A DNA stretch of 64,000 nt, from contig JAZDXN010000030.1 in the NCBI GenBank assembly GCA_037013495.1, positions 1,240,001-1,304,000 on the forward strand, in the 5' to 3' direction. This stretch comes from Hippophae tibetana (lineage: Eukaryota; Streptophyta; Magnoliopsida; Rosales; Elaeagnaceae). Of this stretch, positions 1-11,429 are shown piece after piece (position 1 is the first letter of the stretch; each line of letters opens with the position of its first letter). Below the pieces are notes generated by a model. It had not been told where the DNA came from. It did no database searches and worked only from the letters and a program-made list of their open reading frames with translations. The position numbers and the translations under genes were made by a program.

Positions 1-1322
1 ATTGCCAAAATTCATAAATTATCTCGATACAAAAATTCCTCGTTTGCATGCAAACATTCAAACAATAAATTTGTATTGTATATAAGATCTCCAAATATAA
101 CTATATTATCTTCTACAAGTTCAATATGAAGTGTTACCATTATTCTCCCTACAAACAGCTTCTATATATAGGTTAATATAACTGAAAATCATTTATTTTT
201 GCCAACTAATTCAGAGTAAAATAAATTGGTTTAATGTAATTTTCTCTACCAAATGTCTTATTTTTTTTGGCAAAAATTAAAATATGTTAAAGTTATATAA
301 AATAAATAAACTCACTTTTACTATTTTATAATAAATGTATTAAAAATGTTATAAATAAATAAATAATACATAAATTTTTTCCTTTATTTGAAATAAATCA
401 TATTAAATAAAATCACATATAAGTAGATACTATAAATATATAAATTAGATTGAATGAAATCATTATTTTCCAATTAAAAAAAGCTATTAGTCGTTGAAAT
501 ATCATACATTCCACAAGTATCTTAAAAGTAGGAGAAATTGGAAAACCAAGATTAAGAGACAAGAGGATTACCCTTTGTAGTGTCGATACCCTAGACATGA
601 TCGTGCAATATCCAACAAAATTATGCACGTAATTGTTAAACTTATACAAATAACAGTAGATTATAATTTATACATACGTAATTTTGGTATCATATTATAA
701 GCTAATAAATATTTTACATATTTTGTTAATATTTCTTTGAAGTCTTACTTTTATAATTAGGAATATGTCTAACCATTCTACAAACATAAATACGGATTGC
801 CAAAATTCATAAATTATCTCGATACAAAAATTCCTCCTTTGCATGCAAACATTCAAACAATAAATTTGTATTGTATATAAGATGTCCAAATATAACTATA
901 TTATCTTGTACAAGTTCAATATGAAGTGTTACCATTATTCTCCCTACAAACAGCTTCTATATATAGGTTAATATAATTGAAAATCATTTTTTTTGCCAAC
1001 TAATTCAGAGTAAAATAAATTGGTTTAATGTAATTTTCTCTACCAAATGTCTTATTTTGTTTTGCAAAAATTAAAATATGTTAAAGTGATATAAAATAAA
1101 TAAACTCACTTTTACTATTTTATAATAAATGTATTAAAAATGTTATAAATAAATAAATAATACATAAATTTTTTCCTTTATTTGAAATAAATCATATTAA
1201 ATAAAATCACATATAAGTAGATACTATAAATATATAAATTAGATTGAATGAAATCATTATTTACCAATTAAAAAAAGCTATTAGTCGTTGAAATATAATA
1301 CATTCCACAAGTATCTTAAAAG

Positions 1323-1384
1323 TAGGAGAAATTGGAAAACCAAGATTAAGAGACAAGAGGATTACCCTTTGTAGTGTCGATACC
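1323..1384 (+). promoter_or_regulatory. Possible RNA polymerase III type-2 promoter-like pair (A-box-like and B-box-like)
   Basis: At 1374-1384 GTGTCGATACC matches the B-box consensus GGTTCGANNCC at 9 of 11 positions, counting the two N. At 1323-1335 TAGGAGAAATTGG loosely resembles an A box (TRGCNNAGYNGG). Starts are 51 bp apart, slightly more than in a typical intronless tRNA gene. Both lie in the GC-richer core and are nearly unchanged across monomers; exceptions in the B-like motif include gtgtccatacc near 24407 and gtgtcgttacc near 37910. A run of four T follows about 90 bp downstream (near 1476). This is inference. The A box is weak, and a chance match conserved only because the whole monomer is conserved is quite possible. 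A remnant of a tRNA-derived SINE is another reading. Confidence 0.22.
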
Positions 1385-1630
1385 CTAGACATGATCGTGC
1401 AATATCCAACAAAATTATGCACGTAATTGTTAAACTTATACAAATAAGAGTAGATTATAATTTATACATACGTAATTTTCGTATCATATTATGAGCTAAT
1501 AAATATTTTACATATTTTGTTAATATTTCTTTGAAGTCTTACTTTTATAATTAGGAATATGTCTAACAATTCTACAAACATAAATACGGATGACCAAAAT
1601 TCATAAATTATCTCGATACAAAAATTCCTC

Positions 1631-1644
1631 GTTTGCATGCAAAC
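1631..1644. repeat. 14-bp perfect palindrome around GCATGC (SphI), present in most monomers
   Basis: GTTTGCATGCAAAC reads the same on both strands. It occurs, for example, at 42-55 and 1631-1644 and near 5600, 7189 and 11954. Variants shorten the perfect part. CTTTGCATGCAAAC (near 838) leaves 12 bp, GTTTGCATGCAATC (near 20691) leaves 10 bp, and GTTTGCATGCGAAC (near 2426) leaves the inner 6 bp. The inner GCATGC stays intact in every monomer I checked. It could be a protein-binding or cruciform-prone site, or have no role. Confidence 0.85.
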
Positions 1645-1750
1645 ATTCAAACAATAAATTTGTATTGTATATAAGATCTCCAAATATAACTATATTGTCT
1701 CCTACAAGTTTAATATGAAGTGTAACCATTATTCTCCCTACAAACAGCTT

Positions 1751-1760
1751 CTATATATAG
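1751..1760. repeat. 10-bp TA palindrome CTATATATAG
   Basis: Perfect 10-bp palindrome just upstream of a run of T (1781-1788). Variants are ccatatatag (near 2544), a two-base shorter ctatatag (near 3349 and 8898) and ctatatgtag (near 11276). The two-base loss is part of why the interval 2850-3640 is only 790 bp. Confidence 0.75.
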
Positions 1761-1937
1761 GTTAATATAACTGAGAATCATTTTTTTTGCCAACTAATTC
1801 AGAGTAAAATAAATTGGTTTAATGTAATTTTCTCTACCAAATATCTTATTTTGTTTTGCAAAAATTAAAATATGTTAAAGTTATATAAAATAAATAAACT
1901 CACTTTTACTATTTTATAATAAATGTATTAAAAATGT

Positions 1938-1957
1938 TATAAATAAATAAATAATAC
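1938..1957. repeat. Short TAAA tetranucleotide run in each monomer
   Basis: About three to four TAAA units precede atac in every monomer. Subtype-7 monomers have an altered lead-in, attataaattttataaaat in place of attaaaaatgttataaat, for example near 5100, 10655 and 18600, which adds one base. It behaves as a subtype marker and does not vary in unit number in the copies I read. Confidence 0.75.
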
Positions 1958-1970
1958 ATAAATTTTTTCC

Positions 1971-1985
1971 TTTATTTGAAATAAA
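1971..1985. repeat. 15-bp interrupted palindrome (7-bp arms, 1-bp centre)
   Basis: TTTATTT and AAATAAA flank a single G. The same element lies at 383-397 and at the matching place in most monomers. The subtype-5 and subtype-6 forms (tttatgtgaaataaa) and the subtype-7 form (tttacttgaaataaa) break one arm position. In such an AT-rich sequence a short palindrome could arise by chance. Confidence 0.7.
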
Positions 1986-2018
1986 TCATATTAAATAAAA
2001 TCACATATAAGTAGATAT

Positions 2019-2030
2019 TATAAATATATA
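2019..2030 (+). promoter_or_regulatory. TATA-box-like stretch
   Basis: TATAAATATATA fits an RNA polymerase II TATA consensus and is found at the same place in every monomer (for example 431 and 1225). The surroundings are so AT-rich that such a string is expected by chance, and no gene lies downstream. It is listed because satellite transcription is known in many eukaryotes. Nothing here proves it. Confidence 0.15.
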
Positions 2031-5000
2031 TATTAGATTGAATGAAATCATTATTTACCAATTAAAAAAAGCTATTAGTCGTTGAAATATCATACATTCC
2101 ACAAGTATCTTAAAAGTAGGAGAAATTAGAAAACCAAGATTAAGAGACAAGAGGATTACCCTTTGTGGTGTCGATACCCTAGACATGATCGTGCAATATC
2201 CAACAAAATTATGCACGTAATTGTTAAACTTATACAAATAAGGGTAGATTATAATTTATACATACGTAATTTTGGTATCATATTATGAGCTAATAAATAT
2301 TTTACATATTTTGTTAATATTTCTTTGAAGTCTTACTTTTATAATTATTAATATGTCTAACCATTCTACAAACATAAATACGGATTGCCAAAATTTATAA
2401 ATTATCTCGATACAAAAATTCCTCGTTTGCATGCGAACATTCAAATAATAAATTTGTATTGTATATAAGATCTCCAAATATAACTATATTATCTTCTACA
2501 AGTTCAGTATGAAGTGTTAACATTATTCTCCCTACAAACAGCTTCCATATATAGGTTAATATAACTGAAAATCATTTATTTTTGCCAACTAATTCAGAGT
2601 AAAATAAATTGGTTTAATGTAATTTTCTCTACCAAATGTCTTATTTTGTTTTGCAAAAATGAAAATACGTTAAAGTTATATAAAATAAATAAACTCACTT
2701 TTACTATTTTATAATAAATGTATTAAAAATGTTATAAATAAATAAATAATACATAATTTTTTTCTCTTATTTGAAATAAATCATATTAAATAAAATCACA
2801 TATAAGTAGATACTATAAATATATATATTAGATTGAATGAAATCATTATTTACCAATTAAAAAAAGCTATTAGTGGTTGAAATATCATACATTCCACATG
2901 TATCTTAAAAGTAGGAGAAATTGGAAAACCAAGATTAAGAGACAAGGGGATTACCCTTTGAGGTGTCGATACCCTAGACATTATCGTGGAATATCCAACA
3001 AAATTATGCACGTAATTGTTAAACTTATACAAATAACAGTAGATTATAATTTATACATACGTAATTTTGGTATTATATTATGATCTAATAAATATTTTAC
3101 ATATTTTGTTAATATTTTTTGAAGTCTTACTTTTATAATTAGGAATATGTCTAACAATTCTACAAACATAAATACGGATTGCCAAAATTCATAAATTATC
3201 TCGATACAAAAATTCCTCATTTGCATGCGAACATTCAAACAATAAATTTGTATTGTATATAAGATCTCCAAATATAACTATATTATCTTCTACAAGTTCA
3301 GTATGATGGTTTACCATTATTCTCCCTACAAACAGCTTCTATATAGGCTAATATAACTGAAAATCATTTTTTTGCCAACTAATTCAGAGTAAAATAAATT
3401 GGTTTAATGTAATTTTCTCTACCAATTGTCTTATTTTGTTTTGCAAAAATTAGAATATGTTAAAGTTATATAAAATAAATAAACTCACTTTTACTATTTT
3501 ATAATAAATGTATTAAAAATGTTATAAATAAATAAATAATACATAAATTTATTCCTTTATGTGAAATAAATCATATTAAATAAAATCATATATAAATAGC
3601 TACTATAAATATATATATTAGATTCAATGAAATCATTATTTACCAATTAAAAAAAGCTATTAGTGGTTGAAATTTCATACATTCCACATGTATCTTAAAA
3701 GTAGGAGAAATTGGACAACCAAGATTAAGAGACAGGGGGATTACCCTTTGTGGTGTCGATACCCTAGACATGATCGTGCAATTTTCAACAAAATTATGCA
3801 CGTAATTGTTAAACTTATACAAATAACAGTAGATTATAATTTATACATACGTAATTTTGGTATCATAATATGAGCTAATAAATATTTTACATATTTTGTT
3901 AATATTTCTTTGAAATCTTACTTTTATAATTAGGAATATGTCTAACAATTCGACAAACATAAATACGGATTCCCAAAATTCATAAATTATCTTGATAGAA
4001 AAATTCCACGTTTGCATGCAAACATTCAAACAATAAATTTGTATTGTATATAAGATCTCCAAATATAACTATATTATCTTCGACAAGTTCAATATGAAGT
4101 GTTACCATTGTTTTCCCTACAAACAGCTTCTATATATAGGTTAATATAACTGAAAATCATTTTTTTTGCCAACTAATTCAGAGTAAAAAAAAATTGGTTT
4201 AATGTAATTTTCTCTACCAAATGTCTTATTTTGTTTTGCAAAAATTAAAATATGTTAAAGTTTTATAAAATAAATAAACTCACTTTTACTATTTTATAAT
4301 AAATGTATTAAAAATGTTATAAATAAATAAATAATACATAAAGTGTTTCCTTTATGTGAAATAAATCATATTAAATAAAATAATATATAAGTAGATACTA
4401 TAAATATATGTATTAGATTGAATGAAATCATTATTTACCAATTAAAAAAAGCTATTAGTCGTCGAAATATCATACATTCCACATGTATCTTAAAAGTAGG
4501 CGAAATTGGAAAACCAAGATTAAGAGACAAGAGGATTACCCTTTGTGGTGTCGATACCCTAGACATGATCGTGCAATATCTAACAAAATTATGCACGTAA
4601 TTGTTAAAATTATACAAATAAGAGTAGATTATAATTTATACATACGTAATTTTGGTATCATATTATGAGCTAATAAATATTTTACATATTTTGTTAATAT
4701 TTCTTTGAAGTCTTACTTTTATAATTAGGAATATGTCTAACAATTCTACAAACATAAATACGGATTGCCAAAATTCATAAATTATCTCGATACAAAAATT
4801 CCTCATTTGCATGCGAACATTCAAACAATAAATTTGTATTGTATATAAGATCTCCAAATATAACTATATTATCTTCTACAAGTTCAGTATGATGGTTTAC
4901 CATTATTCTCCCTACAAACAGCTTCTATATATAGGCTAATATAACTGAAAATCATTTTTTTGCCAACTAATTCAGAGTAAAATAAATTGGTTTAATGTAA

Positions 5001-5557
5001 TTTTCTCTACCAATTGTCTTATTTTGTTTTGCAAAAATTAGAATATGTTAAAGTTATATAAAATAAATAAACTCACTTTTACTATTTTATAATAAATGTA
5101 TTATAAATTTTATAAAATAAATAAATAATACATAAATTTTTTCCTTTATTTGAAATAAATCATATTAAATAAAATCATATATAAGTAGATACTATAAATA
5201 TATATATTAGATTGAATGAAATGATTATTTACCAATTAAAAAAAGCTATTAGTGGTTGAAATATCATACATTCCACATGTATCTTAAAAGTAGGAGAAAT
5301 TGGACAACCAAGATTAAGAGACATGGGGTTTACCCTTTGTGGTGTCGATACCCTAGACATGATCGTGCAATATCCAACAAAATTATGCATGTAATTGTTA
5401 AAATTATACAAATAAGAGTAGATTATAATTTATACATACGTAATTTTGGTATCATATTATGAGCTAATAAATATTTTACATATTTTGTTAATATTTCTTT
5501 GAAGTCTTACTTTTATAATTAGGAATATGTCTAACAATTCTACAAACATAAATACGG

Positions 5558-8500
5558 ATTGCCAAAATTCATAAATTATCTCGATACAAAAATTCCTCGT
5601 TTGCATGCAAACATTCAAACAATAAATTTGTATTGTATATAAGATCTCCAAATATAACTATATTATCTTCTACAAGTTCAATATGAAGTGTTACCATTAT
5701 TCTCCCTACAAACAGCTTCTATATATAGGTTAATATAACTGAAAATCATTTATTTTTGCCAACTAATTCAGAGTAAAATAAATTGGTTTAATGTAATTTT
5801 CTCTACCAAATGTCTTATTTTTTTTGGCAAAAATTAAAATATGTTAAAGTTATATAAAATAAATAAACTCACTTTTACTATTTTATAATAAATGTATTAA
5901 AAATGTTATAAATAAATAAATAATACATAAATTTTTTCCTTTATTTGAAATAAATCATATTAAATAAAATCACATATAAGTAGATACTATAAATATATAA
6001 ATTAGATTGAATGAAATCATTATTTTCCAATTAAAAAAAGCTATTAGTCGTTGAAATATCATACATTCCACAAGTATCTTAAAAGTAGGAGAAATTGGAA
6101 AACCAAGATTAAGAGACAAGAGGATTACCCTTTGTAGTGTCGATACCCTAGACATGATCGTGCAATATCCAACAAAATTATGCACGTAATTGTTAAACTT
6201 ATACGAATAACAGTAGATTATAATTTATACATACGTAATTTTGGTATCATATTATAAGCTAATAAATATTTTACATATTTTGTTAATATTTCTTTGAAGT
6301 CTTACTTTTATAATTAGGAATATGTCTAACCATTCTACAAACATAAATACGGATTGCCAAAATTCATAAATTATCTCGATACAAAAATTCCTCCTTTGCA
6401 TGCAAACATTCAAACAATAAATTTGTATTGTATATAAGATGTCCAAATATAACTATATTATCTTGTACAAGTTCAATATGAAGTGTTACCATTATTCTCC
6501 CTACAAACAGCTTCTATATATAGGTTAATATAATTGAAAATCATTTTTTTTGCCAACTAATTCAGAGTAAAATAAATTGGTTTAATGTAATTTTCTCTAC
6601 CAAATGTCTTATTTTGTTTTGCAAAAATTAAAATATGTTAAAGTGATATAAAATAAATAAACTCACTTTTACTATTTTATAATAAATGTATTAAAAATGT
6701 TATAAATAAATAAATAATACATAAATTTTTTCCTTTATTTGAAATAAATCATATTAAATAAAATCACATATAAGTAGATACTATAAATATATAAATTAGA
6801 TTGAATGAAATCATTATTTACCAATTAAAAAAAGCTATTAGTCGTTGAAATATAATACATTCCACAAGTATCTTAAAAGTAGGAGAAATTGGAAAACCAA
6901 GATTAAGAGACAAGAGGATTACCCTTTGTAGTGTCGATACCCTAGACATGATCGTGCAATATCCAACAAAATTATGCACGTAATTGTTAAACTTATACAA
7001 ATAAGAGTAGATTATAATTTATACATACGTAATTTTCGTATCATATTATGAGCTAATAAATATTTTACATATTTTGTTAATATTTCTTTGAAGTCTTACT
7101 TTTATAATTAGGAATATGTCTAACAATTCTACAAACATAAATACGGATGACCAAAATTCATAAATTATCTCGATACAAAAATTCCTCGTTTGCATGCAAA
7201 CATTCAAACAATAAATTTGTATTGTATATAAGATCTCCAAATATAACTATATTGTCTCCTACAAGTTTAATATGAAGTGTAACCATTATTCTCCCTACAA
7301 ACAGCTTCTATATATAGGTTAATATAACTGAGAATCATTTTTTTTGCCAACTAATTCAGAGTAAAATAAATTGGTTTAATGTAATTTTCTCTACCAAATA
7401 TCTTATTTTGTTTTGCAAAAATTAAAATATGTTAAAGTTATATAAAATAAATAAACTCACTTTTACTATTTTATAATAAATGTATTAAAAATGTTATAAA
7501 TAAATAAATAATACATAAATTTTTTCCTTTATTTGAAATAAATCATATTAAATAAAATCACATATAAGTAGATATTATAAATATATATATTAGATTGAAT
7601 GAAATCATTATTTACCAATTAAAAAAAGCTATTAGTCGTTGAAATATCATACATTCCACAAGTATCTTAAAAGTAGGAGAAATTAGAAAACCAAGATTAA
7701 GAGACAAGAGGATTACCCTTTGTGGTGTCGATACCCTAGACATGATCGTGCAATATCCAACAAAATTATGCACGTAATTGTTAAACTTATACAAATAAGG
7801 GTAGATTATAATTTATACATACGTAATTTTGGTATCATATTATGAGCTAATAAATATTTTACATATTTTGTTAATATTTCTTTGAAGTCTTACTTTTATA
7901 ATTATTAATATGTCTAACCATTCTACAAACATAAATACGGATTGCCAAAATTTATAAATTATCTCGATACAAAAATTCCTCGTTTGCATGCGAACATTCA
8001 AATAATAAATTTGTATTGTATATAAGATCTCCAAATATAACTATATTATCTTCTACAAGTTCAGTATGAAGTGTTAACATTATTCTCCCTACAAACAGCT
8101 TCCATATATAGGTTAATATAACTGAAAATCATTTATTTTTGCCAACTAATTCAGAGTAAAATAAATTGGTTTAATGTAATTTTCTCTACCAAATGTCTTA
8201 TTTTGTTTTGCAAAAATGAAAATACGTTAAAGTTATATAAAATAAATAAACTCACTTTTACTATTTTATAATAAATGTATTAAAAATGTTATAAATAAAT
8301 AAATAATACATAATTTTTTTCTCTTATTTGAAATAAATCATATTAAATAAAATCACATATAAGTAGATACTATAAATATATATATTAGATTGAATGAAAT
8401 CATTATTTACCAATTAAAAAAAGCTATTAGTGGTTGAAATATCATACATTCCACATGTATCTTAAAAGTAGGAGAAATTGGAAAACCAAGATTAAGAGAC

Positions 8501-11070
8501 AAGGGGATTACCCTTTGAGGTGTCGATACCCTAGACATTATCGTGGAATATCCAACAAAATTATGCACGTAATTGTTGAACTTATACAAATAACAGTAGA
8601 TTATAATTTATACATACGTAATTTTGGTATTATATTATGATCTAATAAATATTTTACATATTTTGTTAATATTTTTTGAAGTCTTACTTTTATAATTAGG
8701 AATATGTCTAACAATTCTACAAACATAAATACGGATTGCCAAAATTCATAAATTATCTCGATACAAAAATTCCTCATTTGCATGCGAACATTCAAACAAT
8801 AAATTTGTATTGTATATAAGATCTCCAAATATAACTATATTATCTTCTACAAGTTCAGTATGATGGTTTACCATTATTCTCCCTACAAACAGCTTCTATA
8901 TAGGCTAATATAACTGAAAATCATTTTTTTGCCAACTAATTCAGAGTAAAATAAATTGGTTTAATGTAATTTTCTCTACCAATTGTCTTATTTTGTTTTG
9001 CAAAAATTAGAATATGTTAAAGTTATATAAAATAAATAAACTCACTTTTACTATTTTATAATAAATGTATTAAAAATGTTATAAATAAATAAATAATACA
9101 TAAATTTATTCCTTTATGTGAAATAAATCATATTAAATAAAATCATATATAAATAGCTACTATAAATATATATATTAGATTCAATGAAATCATTATTTAC
9201 CAATTAAAAAAAGCTATTAGTGGTTGAAATTTCATACATTCCACATGTATCTTAAAAGTAGGAGAAATTGGACAACCAAGATTAAGAGACAGGGGGATTA
9301 CCCTTTGTGGTGTCGATACCCTAGACATGATCGTGCAATTTTCAACAAAATTATGCACGTAATTGTTAAACTTATACAAATAACAGTAGATTATAATTTA
9401 TACATACGTAATTTTGGTATCATAATATGAGCTAATAAATATTTTACATATTTTGTTAATATTTCTTTGAAATCTTACTTTTATAATTAGGAATATGTCT
9501 AACAATTCGACAAACATAAATACGGATTCCCAAAATTCATAAATTATCTTGATAGAAAAATTCCACGTTTGCATGCAAACATTCAAACAATAAATTTGTA
9601 TTGTATATAAGATCTCCAAATATAACTATATTATCTTCGACAAGTTCAATATGAAGTGTTACCATTGTTTTCCCTACAAACAGCTTCTATATATAGGTTA
9701 ATATAACTGAAAATCATTTTTTTTGCCAACTAATTCAGAGTAAAAAAAAATTGGTTTAATGTAATTTTCTCTACCAAATGTCTTATTTTGTTTTGCAAAA
9801 ATTAAAATATGTTAAAGTTTTATAAAATAAATAAACTCACTTTTACTATTTTATAATAAATGTATTAAAAATGTTATAAATAAATAAATAATACATAAAG
9901 TGTTTCCTTTATGTGAAATAAATCATATTAAATAAAATAATATATAAGTAGATACTATAAATATATGTATTAGATTGAATGAAATCATTATTTACCAATT
10001 AAAAAAAGCTATTAGTCGTCGAAATATCATACATTCCACATGTATCTTAAAAGTAGGCGAAATTGGAAAACCAAGATTAAGAGACAAGAGGATTACCCTT
10101 TGTGGTGTCGATACCCTAGACATGATCGTGCAATATCCAACAAAATTATGCACGTAATTGTTAAAATTATACAAATAAGAGTAGATTATAATTTATACAT
10201 ACGTAATTTTGGTATCATATTATGAGCTAATAAATATTTTACATATTTTGTTAATATTTCTTTGAAGTCTTACTTTTATAATTAGGAATATGTCTAACAA
10301 TTCTACAAACATAAATACGGATTGCCAAAATTCATAAATTATCTCGATACAAAAATTCCTCATTTGCATGCGAACATTCAAACAATAAATTTGTATTGTA
10401 TATAAGATCTCCAAATATAACTATATTATCTTCTACAAGTTCAGTATGATGGTTTACCATTATTCTCCCTACAAACAGCTTCTATATATAGGCTAATATA
10501 ACTGAAAATCATTTTTTTGCCAACTAATTCAGAGTAAAATAAATTGGTTTAATGTAATTTTCTCTACCAATTGTCTTATTTTGTTTTGCAAAAATTAGAA
10601 TATGTTAAAGTTATATAAAATAAATAAACTCACTTTTACTATTTTATAATAAATGTATTATAAATTTTATAAAATAAATAAATAATACATAAATTTTTTC
10701 CTTTATTTGAAATAAATCATATTAAATAAAATCATATATAAGTAGATACTATAAATATATATATTAGATTGAATGAAATGATTATTTACCAATTAAAAAA
10801 AGCTATTAGTGGTTGAAATATCATACATTCCACATGTATCTTAAAAGTAGGAGAAATTGGACAACCAAGATTAAGAGACATGGGGTTTACCCTTTGTGGT
10901 GTCGATACCCTAGACATAATCGTGCAATATCCAACAAAATTATGCACGTAATTGTTAAAATTATACAAATAAGAGTAGATTATAATTTATACATACGTAA
11001 TTTTGGTATCATATTATGAGCTAATAAATATTTTACATATTTTGTTAATATTTCTTTGAAGTCTTACTTT
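5558..11070. repeat. 7-monomer higher-order repeat, copy 2
   Basis: This is a nearly perfect second copy of 1-5557. By eye I find only a handful of substitutions, for example near 640/6207, 3018/8577, 4581/10138, 5359/10918 and 5389/10949. The match ends near 11070, where the last monomer acquires a variant tail (tataaatagg, then tctagat, then gcgaacattcaaataat) not present after copy 1. That tail reappears near 45235 and 52386, again where a subtype-7 monomer is followed by the acatggggatt subtype. It is therefore a shared junction and not a local error. Confidence 0.92.
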
Positions 11071-11429
11071 TATAAATAGGAATATGTCTAACAATTCTAC
11101 AAACATAAATACGGATTGCCAAAATTCATAAATTATCTAGATACAAAAATTCCTCGTTTGCATGCGAACATTCAAATAATAAATTTGTATTGTATATAAG
11201 ATCTCCAAATATAACTATATTATCTTCTACAATCTCAGTATGAAATGTTACCATTATTCTCCCTACAAACAGCTTCTATATGTAGGTTAATATAACTGAA
11301 AATCATTTTTTTTGCCAACTAATTCAGAGTAAAATAAATTGGTTTAATATAATTTTCTCTACCAAATGTCTTATTTTTTTTGGCAAAAATTAAAATACGT
11401 TAAAGTTATATAAAATAAATAAACTCAAT
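11071..11429. repeat. Junction tail between the 7-mer and 2-mer blocks
   Basis: This segment is ordinary satellite sequence but carries a private variant set: tctagat in place of tctcgat, ctatatgtag in place of the ctatatatag palindrome, aatataattttc, and actcaatttt. The same combination is seen at about 45230-45600 and 52380-52745. It marks one kind of exchange junction that has been copied at least three times in the window. Confidence 0.8.

Larger units (their letters stand above)
1261..2054. repeat. Reference monomer of the satellite (794 bp)
   Basis: This is the first complete anchor-to-anchor monomer that begins with the usual anchor bases; the one before it starts with a variant. A hand count gives 178 G+C, or 22.4% GC. 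The least AT-rich part is about 1321-1410 (36 of 90 bases G or C); the poorest is about 1861-2040, near 10% GC. Landmarks in order are: an A-tract just after the anchor; the GC-richer core; a TACGTA site at 1469; a conserved AT stretch at about 1495-1560; a GCATGC palindrome at 1631-1644; a TA palindrome at 1751-1760; a run of T at 1781-1788; TAAA tetranucleotide units at 1938-1957; an interrupted palindrome at 1971-1985; and a TATA-like stretch at 2019-2030. The start point is arbitrary, because a tandem repeat has no natural first base. Confidence 0.95.
1..5557. repeat. 7-monomer higher-order repeat, copy 1
   Basis: The first bases of the window recur exactly in phase at 5558, and each following monomer matches the one seven places later (anchors 467/6024, 1261/6818, 2055/7612, 2850/8407, 3640/9197, 4435/9992, 5229/10786, all 5557 bp apart). 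The seven subtypes in order can be told by these marks. 1 has gtcgttg with gtagtg. 2 has the same plus tataatacattcc. 3 has aattagaaaacc. 4 has tttgaggtg and cattatcgtgg. 5 has gaaatttcat and caattttcaac. 6 has gtcgtcg and aggcgaaa. 7 has gacaaccaag and acatggggttt. The copy probably continues to the left of the window. Bases 1-466 are the tail of a subtype-7 monomer. Confidence 0.93.

Noticed and set aside
467-649. Minus-strand reading frame of about 60 codons repeated in nearly every monomer
   Set aside because: It is open because copies are nearly identical, not because of coding selection. It overlaps plus-strand frames, has no recognisable domain, and its ends shift with subtype variants. 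I see no excess of silent changes by eye.
1225-1236. TATA-like string as a real gene promoter
   Set aside because: AT content of about 78% makes such a string expected, and no gene follows. It is kept only as a low-confidence feature.
1281-1297. tagtcgttgaaat compared with the CENP-B box
   Set aside because: The left half (tcgttg) agrees, but the essential CGGG half is absent and the CpG is lost in many subtypes.
1489-1683. Minus-strand reading frame of about 64 codons in many monomers, hydrophobic, starting MEILYTIQIY
   Set aside because: The hydrophobic look follows from AT-rich codons. The frame is closed in the subtypes that carry tctagat in place of tctcgat, with no sign of being maintained.
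2273-2292. TGGTATCA followed by GAGC, reminiscent of a plant LTR-retrotransposon primer-binding site
   Set aside because: The two parts are separated by six extra bases. There is no LTR, no polypurine tract and no element-coding sequence anywhere, so chance resemblance is more likely.
2877-3083. Plus-strand reading frame of about 68 codons starting MKYHTFHMYL
   Set aside because: Present only in subtypes with gtggttg and similar bases, antisense to the 60-codon frame, and without any known domain. Treated as a shadow of the repeat.
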